Assembly (NCBI GenBank): GCA_024742705.1
Contig: JANSXZ010000026.1
Coordinates: forward strand, 1 to 46,703
From: Paracoccaceae bacterium
Lineage (GTDB): Bacteria > Pseudomonadota > Alphaproteobacteria > Rhodobacterales > Rhodobacteraceae
Length of the DNA stretch: 46,703 nt
Direction: 5' to 3'
The position numbers and the translations under genes are program-made. Below the pieces are notes generated by a model. The model saw only the letters and a list, made by a program, of their open reading frames with translations, made no database searches and was not told where the DNA came from. Below are positions 34,345 to 42,375 of this stretch, piece after piece; position 1 is the stretch's first letter; each line of letters starts with the position of its first letter.

Positions 34345-35793
34345 TCAGGCGGCGGCGGGTGCGGGATCGCGCCGCGCCTGTGATACCGCCAGCGGAAAAA
34401 CCTTGGCCGGGTTCAGCAGCCACGCCGGATCGAACACATCCTTCACCGCCATCTGCGCCTCGAGATCCTCGGGTGTGTATTGCACCGTCATCAGATCGCG
34501 CTTTTCGATGCCGACCCCGTGTTCGCCCGTCAGGCACCCTCCCGCCTCGACGCACAACTTCAGGATCTCGGCGCCAAATGCCTCGCAAAGTTCCAGATCG
34601 CCCGGCTTGTTCGCGTCGAACAGGATCAGCGGATGCATGTTTCCGTCACCCGCATGAAACACGTTGCCGACCTCGAGGCCGAACTCCTCGCTCATCTCGC
34701 CAATGCGGCGCAGGACGAAAGGCAGGGACGACACGGGAATCGTTCCGTCGAGGCACATGTAATCGTTGATCTGCCCGATTGCGCCAAAGGCGCTTTTGCG
34801 GCCCAGCCAGATCTTGGCGCTTTCCTCGGGCGATTTGCTCTGGCGCAGCTCCACCGGATCATGACGCCGGGCGATTTCGGTGATGGTGTCCAGTTGCGCG
34901 TCGATCTCGGCCTCCGACCCCTCGACCTCGACGATCAGCAACGCGTTGCAATCGGGATAGCCGGCCTTGGCGAACTTGTCGGTGGTTTCGATGCACAGAC
35001 GGTCCATGAATTCGATCGCCACCGGCAGAACACCGGCCTTGATGATGTCCGACACACAGGCCCCGGCGACCTCGTTGTCGTCGAACCCGATCAGAACCGG
35101 GCGCGCGCCCTCGGGCTTGCGCAGGATGCGCAGCGTCGCTTCGGTGACAACGCCCAGCTGGCCCTCGGATCCGCAGATCAGGCCCAGCAGGTCAAGTCCG
35201 CCCGAATCCAGATGCGCGCCGCCGATTTCGACAATCGTGCCATCCATCATCACCATCGTGACACCCAGCAGATTGTTCGTGGTCACGCCATACTTGAGAC
35301 AATGCGCGCCGCCGGAATTCATCGCGATGTTGCCGGCGATGGCGCAGGCCAGTTGCGACGACGGGTCCGGGGCGTAAAAGAACCCCTCCTCCTCGACCGC
35401 GCCGGAAACGCTGAGGTTGGTGCGCCCCGACTGCACCCGGATCACGCGGTTGGCATAGTCGGTTTCCAGCACCTCGTTCATCCGCGCAACGCCCAGGATC
35501 ACGCAATCGGCGGTGGGCAGGGCACCCCCGGCCAGCGAGGTGCCCGATCCACGCGGCACCACCGGCACGCCTTCCTGATGACAGATCCGCAGCACGTCCG
35601 ACACCTCTTGGGTGGTGGACGGCAGAACCACCAGCATCGGCGGGCATTTGTACGCGGTCAGCGCGTCACATTCATAGGCGCGGGTTTCCGCCTCATCGAA
35701 AATGACGGCATCGGGCGGCAAGACTTTCTGCAACCTTTCGACCAGACGCGATTTCCGCGCCAGAACGGCCGGGTTTGGAACAGGCATTTCCAT
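34345..35793 (-). CDS. glcD: Glycolate oxidase catalytic FAD-linked subunit (GlcD)
   Basis: This 482-residue flavoprotein oxidises glycolate (or D-lactate) to glyoxylate. The FAD domain has VVPRGSGTSLAGGALP near residues 80-95, PDPSSQLACAIAGNIAMNSGG near 142-162 and YGVTTNNLLGVTMV. The C-terminal substrate half has GNVFHAGDGNMHPLILFD, in which the histidines are catalytic or metal ligands, and GGCLTGEHGVGIEKRDLM. The ATG at 35793 has GGGAGG upstream and gives MEMPVPNP; a longer frame to 35841 runs into the operator region and is not used. Marine Roseobacters use this complex on phytoplankton-released glycolate. A palindrome at 35809-35829 probably regulates it. Confidence 0.92.
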   Translation of the reverse strand: MEMPVPNPAVLARKSRLVERLQKVLPPDAVIFDEAETRAYECDALTAYKCPPMLVVLPSTTQEVSDVLRICHQEGVPVVPRGSGTSLAGGALPTADCVILGVARMNEVLETDYANRVIRVQSGRTNLSVSGAVEEEGFFYAPDPSSQLACAIAGNIAMNSGGAHCLKYGVTTNNLLGVTMVMMDGTIVEIGGAHLDSGGLDLLGLICGSEGQLGVVTEATLRILRKPEGARPVLIGFDDNEVAGACVSDIIKAGVLPVAIEFMDRLCIETTDKFAKAGYPDCNALLIVEVEGSEAEIDAQLDTITEIARRHDPVELRQSKSPEESAKIWLGRKSAFGAIGQINDYMCLDGTIPVSSLPFVLRRIGEMSEEFGLEVGNVFHAGDGNMHPLILFDANKPGDLELCEAFGAEILKLCVEAGGCLTGEHGVGIEKRDLMTVQYTPEDLEAQMAVKDVFDPAWLLNPAKVFPLAVSQARRDPAPAAA

Positions 35794-35808
35794 CGTGAAC
35801 CTCCCAAT

Positions 35809-35829
35809 TTGGTAAAAAGATATTACCAA
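35809..35829. promoter_or_regulatory. glcD: Palindromic operator candidate in front of glcD
   Basis: TTGGTAA-AAAGATA-TTACCAA is a perfect 7-bp inverted repeat around a 7-base spacer, and the matching continues outward with one mismatch. The TTGGT/ACCAA half-sites resemble those of GntR-family (FadR/PdhR/GlcC-like) regulators, although their spacing is wider than the classical TGGTNNNACCA. It lies 15 bp upstream of the glcD start and overlaps a possible -10 box (TAATAT on the minus strand), so a repressor is the simplest reading. No regulator gene is next to it. Confidence 0.55.
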
Positions 35830-36005
35830 TTTTAGCCGCAAGCAAGCGGTTTCTCAGCACGCGCAGGCTGCGAACCGCCGCAGCTGATGCGATTTGACCA
35901 ACCCTAACGGGATTTCACGCGGTTTGGGAAGATTTCCAGATGCCGCGCCCCGCGCGGGCAAACACGGTCGCCGCAGGGCCGGGGCGCGCCCGGCCGGCCG
36001 ACCCT

Positions 36006-36476
36006 TCAGGCGCGGTGGTAAGGCCCGCCCGCGAGGATGGTCGCGGCGCGGTAAAGCTGTTCGGCCAGCATCACCCGGATCAGAATGTGTGGCCAGACCA
36101 TGCGCCCGAACGACAACGCCAGATCGGCCTCGGCGCGCAGGCCGCGATCCATGCCATCGGCGCCGCCGATCACGAATGCCATGTCCGAGATACCGTCATC
36201 GCGGGCACGCGCCAGACGCGCCGCGAAATCCGGTGATGTCATGGTCTGGCCGCGTTCGTCGAGCGCGCAGATCAGACCACCGCGCGGCAGCGCGCGGCGC
36301 AGCAGATCGGCTTCGGCGGCCATGCCACCGCCCTTGCGGTCCTCGACCTCGGAAACCGTTGCCGGTCCCAGACGCAGCCCGCGCCCGGTCCGGTCGAAGC
36401 GCGCCAGGTAGTCGTCTATCAGATCCCGCTCGGGCCCGGCGCGCAGGCGACCGACCGCACAGATGTGCACGCGCAT
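36006..36476 (-). CDS. rlmH: 23S rRNA pseudouridine(1915)-N3-methyltransferase (RlmH)
   Basis: This 156-residue SPOUT-type methyltransferase modifies pseudouridine 1915 of 23S rRNA in assembled ribosomes. The pattern RVHICAVGRLRAGPERDLIDDYLARF at the start, LDERGQTMTSPDFAARLA in the middle and FVIGGADGMDRGLRAEADLALSFGRMVWPHILIRVMLAEQLYRAATILAGGPYHR at the end is the full RlmH fold, with the closing Tyr-His-Arg conserved. It follows rsfS by 27 bp, the widespread rsfS-rlmH gene order, and should share its transcript. Confidence 0.95.
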   Translation of the reverse strand: MRVHICAVGRLRAGPERDLIDDYLARFDRTGRGLRLGPATVSEVEDRKGGGMAAEADLLRRALPRGGLICALDERGQTMTSPDFAARLARARDDGISDMAFVIGGADGMDRGLRAEADLALSFGRMVWPHILIRVMLAEQLYRAATILAGGPYHRA

Positions 36477-36503
36477 CGCCCGCCTTTCCGCCGCAGGCCC
36501 GGC

Positions 36504-36863
36504 TCAGTTCGTGGGTTCGCCGATCGGCTGCCACATCTTTTCGAGTTGGTAGAACTCGCGCACCTCGGGACGGAAGACATGCACGATCACGTCGCCGGTG
36601 TCGATCAGCACCCAATCGCCGGTGTCCTTGCCTTCGACGCGCGACAGGCGCCCCTGCTCGGACTTGAGCTTGTCCACCAGTTTCTGCGCCATCGCCGAAA
36701 CCTGGCGGGTCGAGCGGCCCGAACAGATCACCATGAAATCGCCAATCGAGGATTTTCCGCGCAGATCGATCTGCACCAGATCCTCGGCTTTGTCATCGGT
36801 CAGCGTCGCGACGATCATCTTGAGCAATGCCTCGCTGCGAGGCGCCGGATCCGCGGCCATCAT
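36504..36863 (-). CDS. rsfS: Ribosomal silencing factor (RsfS)
   Basis: This protein of the RsfS/Iojap family binds ribosomal protein uL14 on the 50S subunit and blocks subunit joining on starvation. The core DDKAEDLVQIDLRGKSSIGDFMVICSGRSTRQVSAMAQKLVDKLK followed by DTGDWVLIDTGDVIVHVFRPEVREFYQLEKMW is unmistakable. The double ATG at 36858-36863 gives 119 residues but has no ribosome-binding site. A very good AAGGAGG lies 53 bases further up, beside an ATG at 36916 that is in another frame. Either a leader peptide is coupled to rsfS, or one base is missing near 36909-36915 and the true start is 36916. Co-transcribed with rlmH. Confidence 0.88.
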   Translation of the reverse strand: MMAADPAPRSEALLKMIVATLTDDKAEDLVQIDLRGKSSIGDFMVICSGRSTRQVSAMAQKLVDKLKSEQGRLSRVEGKDTGDWVLIDTGDVIVHVFRPEVREFYQLEKMWQPIGEPTN

Positions 36864-36916
36864 GCCCGCCGGTGTATCGGCACCCAGTGCCGATTGAGAT
36901 TGTAGTGACAGGACAT
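36860..36916 (-). CDS. 18-codon leader frame overlapping the rsfS start (or a frameshifted rsfS N-terminus)
   Basis: The frame MSCHYNLNRHWVPIHRRA starts with ATG at 36916, three bases after AAGGAGG. It ends with a TGA that overlaps the first rsfS ATG (ATGA). As a leader peptide it would feed ribosomes into rsfS. Alternatively, adding one C to the TCC run right after the ATG would join this start to the rsfS frame and give MSLSLQSQSALGADT, a normal-looking N-terminus. Low confidence as a separate gene. Confidence 0.35.
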   Translation of the reverse strand: MSCHYNLNRHWVPIHRRA

Positions 36917-36993
36917 TGTCCTCCTTACGACACGCCGACAGACCCCCGGCGCTGGGATACCCGGCAAAATAACCCACCCCACCGCATATTTCA

Positions 36994-37668
36994 ATGATGC
37001 GCGCGCCGCATCACATCGGCCCGGCGCATATGCGCCCGCCAAAAGCCAAACGCGGTTTTGCAATCGGCGGTTTTTTGGCTAGGCTGCGCTCCGGGGCGGG
37101 CATCGGGCCGCCACCGCGACAGGGGGGAGGCAGGCCGATACGCGACCGTTGGGCACAACCGGCCCTTGCCGGGAAACCGCCGTTGCCTTTGCTGGCATGG
37201 TGCATTGCGATTGCCTGCGCGCTGCCGGCCTCTCTCTGGGCCGACGCCGAGCGCTGGCGCCTTCTGACACCCGACGATCCGCTGTATTCCGAAGGAATGC
37301 CCGGCGTTGCCATCGAAACGGACGACGCGATGGCGGTGCTGAATTACCTGCCCGAAATGGCCGGATGGCTGGCCACCGTCGCCTTTGGCACAGAAACGCC
37401 GGTGGATACCGTCACCTCGCGCCTGATCTCGGGCGATGGCAGTTCGGCATCGGTTCAGTTGGGGCCCGACGGGCTGATCACGCGCTACGACGCGGAAACC
37501 GGCACGGCCCTGATCCGGTTTCCCGTGGCCGAACCCGACGTGGCGCGGTTTCGCGCTGCCGTCACCTGGCAGGTGGTGACCGCCGCCCAGGTGGTGACTG
37601 TTCCGCTGGACGGATCCAACGCGGCGCTGGCGCGGTTGCTTGACGGTATCGGCCCGCCCGACGGCTGA
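36994..37668 (+). CDS. Secreted hypothetical protein
   Basis: The frame encodes 224 residues, but its first 60 are of low quality. The recognisable part begins with a hydrophobic signal-like stretch (PLPLLAWCIAIACALPASLWA) that would be cleaved before DAERWRLLTPDD. The mature 130 residues are a compact soluble domain (YSEGMPGVAIETDDAMAVLNYLPEMAGWLATVAFG...LDGIGPPDG). A TTG at 37183 would place the signal peptide at the N-terminus and may be the true start; the ATG at 36994 has no ribosome-binding site. I do not recognise the family. It converges on the SOUL gene with 24 bp between. Confidence 0.6.
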   Translation: MMRAPHHIGPAHMRPPKAKRGFAIGGFLARLRSGAGIGPPPRQGGGRPIRDRWAQPALAGKPPLPLLAWCIAIACALPASLWADAERWRLLTPDDPLYSEGMPGVAIETDDAMAVLNYLPEMAGWLATVAFGTETPVDTVTSRLISGDGSSASVQLGPDGLITRYDAETGTALIRFPVAEPDVARFRAAVTWQVVTAAQVVTVPLDGSNAALARLLDGIGPPDG

Positions 37669-37692
37669 CCGCCTCTGGCAGATGCCCCGCGG

Positions 37693-38295
37693 TCACGACA
37701 CCGGGACAGACACCTCGTTGCGGCGGTTGCGCGGAAGGGTGAAGGGATCGTCGTAGAAGTGATAGTGCACCGCACCATCCACCCGAAGCCCCCGCGCCGC
37801 CGCCTCGCCCAGCAGCTTTTGCGCCTGGGCCGCCAGATCGCGCGTCGAGGCGCGGCCCGCAAACCGCAACACCAGGTGTTCCACCGCATCTGTTTCGATG
37901 AACCGGATGTCGGGATCGGTGGGTTCCGGCAAGGTCTGGAGCGTGAACGCCGAAGGCATCAGGAACCGCACGGTCCATTGCCCGTCATGGTTGGGAATCT
38001 GGCTGACCGGCACGGTCATCGGAACCTCGGCGCCGGAATCGTTCTGCCCGAAGATGAAACGCGCGAGGCTGCGAAAGCCGCGGCGGATCGACTGGCCGCG
38101 GGTGCCGTCCACGTCCACCTCGGCCACCAGATGCGGCGCATAGGCACGCAGTTCGAACGCGCCGGCTGTATCGACCACGCGGTAGGGCGGCATTTCATAG
38201 CCGCGATAGGTGTCGGCCGTGGCATGCACACTGAGCGCCATGGCCAGAACCGCGACGATCATGAAGAATTGATGGGACTTGAAACTATCAGACAT
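37693..38295 (-). CDS. SOUL-family haem-binding protein, exported
   Basis: This 200-residue protein has an N-terminal signal peptide (residues 1-27, MIVAVLAMALSVHATA). A SOUL domain follows: YEMPPYRVVDTAGAFELRAYAPHLVAEVDVDGTRGQSIRRGFRSLARFIFGQND near residues 33-87, then VPMTVPVSQIP, WTVRFLMPSAFTLQTLPEP and RFAGRAST. SOUL proteins of this type bind haem or a related porphyrin. The location is periplasmic if the signal is used. The gene stands alone between a convergent hypothetical gene and the divergent leuC leader region. The physiological role is unknown. Confidence 0.85.
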   Translation of the reverse strand: MSDSFKSHQFFMIVAVLAMALSVHATADTYRGYEMPPYRVVDTAGAFELRAYAPHLVAEVDVDGTRGQSIRRGFRSLARFIFGQNDSGAEVPMTVPVSQIPNHDGQWTVRFLMPSAFTLQTLPEPTDPDIRFIETDAVEHLVLRFAGRASTRDLAAQAQKLLGEAAARGLRVDGAVHYHFYDDPFTLPRNRRNEVSVPVS

Positions 38296-38373
38296 GCACC
38301 CTGTACGCGCGGGCGCGGCAACCGGATCACTTGAAACTTGCGGGATCGGCGCGGCGGCTGTATCCCCTTGGCC

Positions 38374-38472
38374 ATGACATGCCTTTGCGGACTGCTGACC
38401 GACACTTCCGACCGCGCCCGCCTGCGCGAGCGGTTCTTCGGCGCGTCGCGCACGGTGCTGGCACGCCTATAA
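38374..38472 (+). CDS. Possible 32-codon small ORF upstream of leuC
   Basis: The frame begins ATGACATGCCTTTGCGGACT and ends with TAA at 38470-38472, encoding a 32-residue peptide starting [19 protein letters not shown]. It fills most of the 238-bp gap between the SOUL gene and leuC and has coding-like third positions. It contains six leucines but no run long enough to be an obvious attenuation leader, and no strong ribosome-binding site. The rest of the gap shows no clear riboswitch or terminator. It may be spurious. Confidence 0.3.
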   Translation: MTCLCGLLTDTSDRARLRERFFGASRTVLARL

Positions 38473-38533
38473 GCGCGCCTGCCCCATCGACACCACCCTG
38501 CGAAAATTCACCACACAATACCGGAGAGGACCG

Positions 38534-39940
38534 ATGTCCCCCAAGACCCTCTATGACAAGATCTGGGATGCGCATGTGGCGCACGAAGCCGAAGACGGCA
38601 CCTGCCTTCTGTATATCGACCGCCATCTCGTGCACGAGGTGACCAGCCCGCAGGCCTTCGAGGGCCTGCGCATGACCGGGCGCAGCGTCCGCGCGCCCGA
38701 CAAGACCATCGCGGTGCCCGACCACAACGTGCCGACCACGCTGGACCGACTGAACGGGATCGAAAACCCCGAAAGCCGCATCCAGGTTGAGGCGCTGGAC
38801 CGCAACGCGCGTGATTTCGGGGTGCACTATTATCCCGTGTCGGATGTGCGCCAGGGCATCGTGCACATCGTCGGGCCTGAACAGGGATGGACCCTGCCGG
38901 GCATGACCGTCGTCTGCGGCGACAGCCACACCGCGACCCACGGCGCCTTCGGCGCGCTGGCGCATGGCATCGGCACCTCCGAGGTCGAACATGTTCTGGC
39001 CACTCAGACGCTGATCCAGAAGAAATCGAAGAACATGAAGGTCGAGATCACCGGCAAACTCGCACCCGGCGTGACCGCCAAGGACATAACCCTGACGGTG
39101 ATCGGCAAAACCGGCACCGCCGGCGGCACCGGATATGTGATCGAATACTGCGGCGAGGCGATCCGCGACCTTTCGATGGAAGGGCGCATGACCGTCTGCA
39201 ACATGGCCATCGAAGGCGGCGCGCGCGCCGGCCTGATCGCGCCTGACGAAAAGACCTTTGCCTATTGCATGGGCCGCCCGCATGCGCCCAAGGGTGCGCA
39301 GTGGGAGGCCGCGCTGGCGTGGTGGAAGACGCTTTATTCCGACGATGACGCCCATTGGGACAAGGTTGTCACCATCCGCGGCGAAGACATCGCGCCGGTG
39401 GTCACATGGGGCACCTCGCCCGAGGATGTTCTGCCGATCACCGCCAGTGTGCCCGCGCCGCAGGATTTCACAGGCGGCAAGGTGGACGCGGCGAAACGCG
39501 CGCTGGATTACATGGGGCTGACCGCCGGCACCCCGCTGGCCGAAGTGCCAATCGACGCCGTGTTCATTGGCTCGTGCACCAACGGCCGGATCGAGGATCT
39601 GCGCGCCGCCGCCGCAATCCTGAAGGGCCGCAAGGTCAAGGAAGGGCTGCGGGCGATGATCGTGCCCGGATCGGGGCTGGTGCGGGCGCAGGCCGAAGAA
39701 GAGGGGCTGGCCGAAATCTTTCAGCAGGCCGGTTTCGAATGGCGTCTGGCGGGATGTTCCATGTGCCTGGCGATGAACCCCGATCAGCTCAGCCCCGGCG
39801 AACGCTGCGCGGCCACGTCGAACCGCAATTTCGAAGGCCGGCAAGGCCGTGGCGGTCGCACCCACCTGATGAGCCCGGCAATGGCCGCCGCCGCCGCCGT
39901 AACCGGCCGGCTGACCGACGTTCGGGAGCTGATGGGATGA
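38534..39940 (+). CDS. leuC: 3-Isopropylmalate dehydratase large subunit (LeuC)
   Basis: This 468-residue aconitase-family subunit isomerises 2-isopropylmalate to 3-isopropylmalate in leucine synthesis. Iron-sulfur cysteines are in [15 protein letters not shown] (about 347) and [12 protein letters not shown] (about 407 and 410). The active-site stretch [33 protein letters not shown] is near residues 131-163, and [30 protein letters not shown] ends the protein as expected. ATG at 38534 is preceded by GGAGAGG. The end overlaps the next gene by 4 bp (ATGA). It acts with LeuD, encoded two genes further on. Confidence 0.95.
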   Translation: MSPKTLYDKIWDAHVAHEAEDGTCLLYIDRHLVHEVTSPQAFEGLRMTGRSVRAPDKTIAVPDHNVPTTLDRLNGIENPESRIQVEALDRNARDFGVHYYPVSDVRQGIVHIVGPEQGWTLPGMTVVCGDSHTATHGAFGALAHGIGTSEVEHVLATQTLIQKKSKNMKVEITGKLAPGVTAKDITLTVIGKTGTAGGTGYVIEYCGEAIRDLSMEGRMTVCNMAIEGGARAGLIAPDEKTFAYCMGRPHAPKGAQWEAALAWWKTLYSDDDAHWDKVVTIRGEDIAPVVTWGTSPEDVLPITASVPAPQDFTGGKVDAAKRALDYMGLTAGTPLAEVPIDAVFIGSCTNGRIEDLRAAAAILKGRKVKEGLRAMIVPGSGLVRAQAEEEGLAEIFQQAGFEWRLAGCSMCLAMNPDQLSPGERCAATSNRNFEGRQGRGGRTHLMSPAMAAAAAVTGRLTDVRELMG

Positions 39941-40557
39941 TCCGACAGTTCGGGGCGGACACCGCCCTGCTGCTGATCGACGTGCAGACCGGCGTGAACG
40001 TCTTCGAGCATTGGGGCGGCCCGACCGGCCGGCGCAACAATCCCGATGCCGAAGACCGCATGCGCGCGCTGCTGGCGGCCTTTCGCGAGGCGGGCCTTAC
40101 GGTGATCTACACGCGCCATGATTCCCGTGAGGCGGCGTCGCCGCTGAAACTGTCGCTGCCCACGGGCGCCATGATCGAAGGATTCGAGGCCCACCCCGGC
40201 GAAATCATCGTCGAGAAAGACGTGAATTCGGCCTTTGTCGGGACCGATCTGGAATTGCGCCTGCGCGAAAGGCGGATCAACCGGATCGTGGTGGCCGGGT
40301 TCTTCACCAACTTCTGCGTCGAGACATCGGTGCGGATGTCGGGGAACATGGGCTATGACACCTACCTGGCCCATGATGCCTGCGCCACATGCAACCGTGT
40401 CGGGCCCGACGGGCGCGACCATGATCCGCAGGTGGTGCACGACATGGCCATCGCCACCATGCACGGAGAATTCTGCACCGCCCTGGATACCGAACAGGTG
40501 ATCGCGCTGGCCGCGGCCGACGCCCCCGACCTGGTGCGCGTGCAGGGCAACGAATGA
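39937..40557 (+). CDS. Isochorismatase-like cysteine hydrolase inserted between leuC and leuD
   Basis: This 206-residue protein is of the isochorismatase/nicotinamidase superfamily. The triad is visible as Asp in [10 protein letters not shown] (near residue 13), Lys in [18 protein letters not shown] (near 92) and Cys in [23 protein letters not shown] (near 130). This is the set of residues of amide-cleaving members (for example nicotinamidase, N-carbamoylsarcosine amidohydrolase, biuret hydrolase). The start overlaps leuC by ATGA, and leuD begins 31 bp after its end, so it is part of the leuCD transcript. The substrate is unknown. N-carbamoylsarcosine amidohydrolase would link to creatinine metabolism and to the creatinase at 26264, but that is speculative. 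Confidence 0.85.
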   Translation: MIRQFGADTALLLIDVQTGVNVFEHWGGPTGRRNNPDAEDRMRALLAAFREAGLTVIYTRHDSREAASPLKLSLPTGAMIEGFEAHPGEIIVEKDVNSAFVGTDLELRLRERRINRIVVAGFFTNFCVETSVRMSGNMGYDTYLAHDACATCNRVGPDGRDHDPQVVHDMAIATMHGEFCTALDTEQVIALAAADAPDLVRVQGNE

Positions 40558-40588
40558 CGCGCGGCAACCCGCGCAAAGGAGAAGACAG

Positions 40589-41194
40589 ATGGACAAATTC
40601 GACAAGCTGACCGGGATCGCCGCCCCGATGCCGATGATCAACATCGACACCGACATGATCATCCCCAAGCAATTTCTCAAGACAATCAAGCGCTCGGGGC
40701 TGGGTGTGAACCTGTTCGATGAAATGCGCTATGACGCCGACGGCAATGAAATCCCCGGGTTCGTTCTGAACAAGGCGCCTTACCGCGAGGCCGAGATCCT
40801 GGTCGCCGGTGACAACTTCGGCTGCGGCTCGAGCCGTGAACACGCGCCCTGGGCGATCAAGGATTTCGGCATCCGCTGCGTCATCGCGCCCAGCTACGCC
40901 GACATCTTCTACAACAACTGCTTCAAGAACGGCATCCTTCCCATTGCCCTGCCTCAGGAACAGGTCGATATCCTGATGAAGGACGCCGAGCGCGGCGCGA
41001 ACGCGCGCATCACCGTCGATCTCGAAGCGCAGACCGTTTCCACCTCGGACGGAGAAACCTTTTCCTTCGATGTGGACCCGTTCAAGAAACGTTGCCTCAT
41101 GGAAGGTCTCGACGACATCGGCCTTACGATGGAAAAAGCCGCCTCGATCGACGCTTACGAGGCACAACAGGCCACAAGTCGCCCCTGGGTCTGA
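40589..41194 (+). CDS. leuD: 3-Isopropylmalate dehydratase small subunit (LeuD)
   Basis: This 201-residue subunit completes the isopropylmalate isomerase. The start [39 protein letters not shown], the loop [50 protein letters not shown] near residues 70-120, and the closing Arg-Pro-Trp are the standard LeuD pattern. GGAGAAG lies just before the ATG. The gene is the last of leuC-hydrolase-leuD, with a GC-rich hairpin (41221-41244) about 27 bp after its stop that may end the transcript. leuB is 4.2 kb further on, not contiguous. Confidence 0.95.
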   Translation: MDKFDKLTGIAAPMPMINIDTDMIIPKQFLKTIKRSGLGVNLFDEMRYDADGNEIPGFVLNKAPYREAEILVAGDNFGCGSSREHAPWAIKDFGIRCVIAPSYADIFYNNCFKNGILPIALPQEQVDILMKDAERGANARITVDLEAQTVSTSDGETFSFDVDPFKKRCLMEGLDDIGLTMEKAASIDAYEAQQATSRPWV

Positions 41195-41220
41195 CGATCC
41201 GCACCGGGTCATGGCGCCGC

Positions 41221-41244
41221 GCGCGGGCTTTCGGGGGCCCGCGC
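41221..41244 (+). terminator. leuD: GC-rich hairpin after leuD
   Basis: GCGCGGGC (41221-41228), an 8-base loop and GCCCGCGC (41237-41244) form a perfect 8-bp stem 26 bp after the leuD stop. There is no T tract after it, so it is at best a Rho-linked or weak terminator. Confidence 0.4.
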
Positions 41245-41342
41245 CCACCCCCCGGCCACCGCACCGACGGGTGGGCGGTGGGCGCGCCATGTGCGTCGCT
41301 GCGTCGCAACCACAACATATGGGGACGGCCCGGCAAGCCCGC

Positions 41343-41480
41343 TGTCAATTGATGCAAAGACGCACCAGTTTTTCCATCAATTCGACAGATTTAGAGCATG
41401 TTCTGAACGCGCTGCTTGAGCGGCTACAGGAAACAAGGCACAAATGAGGCACAAATGAGGCAACCCGCAGTTCTCTGCGG
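41343..41480. repeat. Structured AT-richer gap between leuD and the next gene
   Basis: This covers the 347-bp stretch 41195-41541, which has no recognisable gene. Besides the hairpin after leuD it holds three structures. A stem-loop pairs 41343-41354 (TGTCAATTGATG) with 41375-41387 (one bulged base). AGGCACAAATG is repeated in tandem at 41436-41446 and 41447-41457, with a third partial copy to 41462. A perfect hairpin CCGCAG-TTCT-CTGCGG lies at 41465-41480. From 41330 to 41480 the base composition is clearly lower in G+C than the neighbouring genes. A 31-codon frame at 41352-41447 ends in the repeats and may be the tail of a lost gene. Confidence 0.55.
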
Positions 41481-41541
41481 ATCAAGTTGGAACAAGGGCG
41501 CGGCAATGAACCGGGCCAGTCCAGTTTGAAGGGATCGGATA

Positions 41542-42375
41542 GTGCTAGCTCGGATCACCGGCGCGGCGATGCGTGCCATATTGATCGCGATACTGATCGC
41601 AACGCCGGCCCTGCTTTTGCCGAGCCTACAGTCGCGCGCGCCGGAAATGATCGTGTTGGTCGCCCTGCTCGCATCGGCTCTGACGTTCATTGAATATCAC
41701 ACCAGCTATCCCAGCATCGTCGAATTCCGCGACGCGCCGCCCATCAACCGCATCCGCTTCATTGCGCTTTTCGCGATCGTGTTCTTCCTGACGGTCATCC
41801 TCAAGCATCAGTATTCGCCCAGCAATCTGACCACGCTGATGGCGGCGCTGGGAACGATGATCGGGAACCTTGTGGATTTCCCGTATTCGCCGGTGCGGTT
41901 GATCGTTCTGATGCTGCCCGACGACGCCCCTCTCGAGGTTTTCGCCTCGGTGCGCACGGCGGCGGGCGTGTCCTATCTGATTTCCGTGCTGGCGGTGCTC
42001 AGCTTCCTTGGGATCGTTAGGTTCATGGGCTGGCCCACCGGCACCGGATCTTTCAATGTCTGGGTGAACCTGCCGCTGTTCGATCCGACAGCCGGCGGCG
42101 ATGTGGTCCAGAGGCTCTACCGCGATTCGCGCATCAACATCGTGCTGGGCTTTCTGCTGCCGTTCATCATTCCCGCGCTGGTGAAGGGCGCGTCGGACCT
42201 GATCGATCCCACCACCCTGACCTATCCGCATACGCTGATCTGGACCATGAGCGCCTGGGCCTTCCTGCCGGCCAGCCTGGTGATGCGCGGCATCGCCATG
42301 GCGCGCATCGGCGACCTGATCGAGGAAAAGCGCCGCCGCTCCTTTTCCGAGGCGGATGCGTTTCAGACCGCGTGA
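41542..42375 (+). CDS. Integral membrane protein of unknown function
   Basis: This 277-residue protein has about six hydrophobic segments: ILIAILIATPALLLP, MIVLVALLASALTFIEY, FIALFAIVFFLTVIL, a segment around residues 140-155, VLGFLLPFIIPALV near 195 and WTMSAWAFLPASLVMRGIAM near 240. The start is GTG at 41542, with GAAGGGA upstream; an ATG at 41569 (MRAILIAIL) is an alternative. I do not recognise a family. Its stop overlaps the start of the next gene by 4 bases (GTGA), so the pair is translationally coupled. The membrane protein may partner with the exported phosphatase-fold protein. Confidence 0.72.
   Translation: MLARITGAAMRAILIAILIATPALLLPSLQSRAPEMIVLVALLASALTFIEYHTSYPSIVEFRDAPPINRIRFIALFAIVFFLTVILKHQYSPSNLTTLMAALGTMIGNLVDFPYSPVRLIVLMLPDDAPLEVFASVRTAAGVSYLISVLAVLSFLGIVRFMGWPTGTGSFNVWVNLPLFDPTAGGDVVQRLYRDSRINIVLGFLLPFIIPALVKGASDLIDPTTLTYPHTLIWTMSAWAFLPASLVMRGIAMARIGDLIEEKRRRSFSEADAFQTA

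Noticed and set aside
33176..34588. Longer glcE frame starting at 34588
   Set aside because: The extra residues lie inside glcD on the same strand and do not look like GlcE. The start at 34279-34285 gives the normal N-terminus.
38296..38533. Riboswitch or leucine attenuator ahead of leuC
   Set aside because: No run of leucine codons and no clear paired terminator/antiterminator stems could be found by eye.
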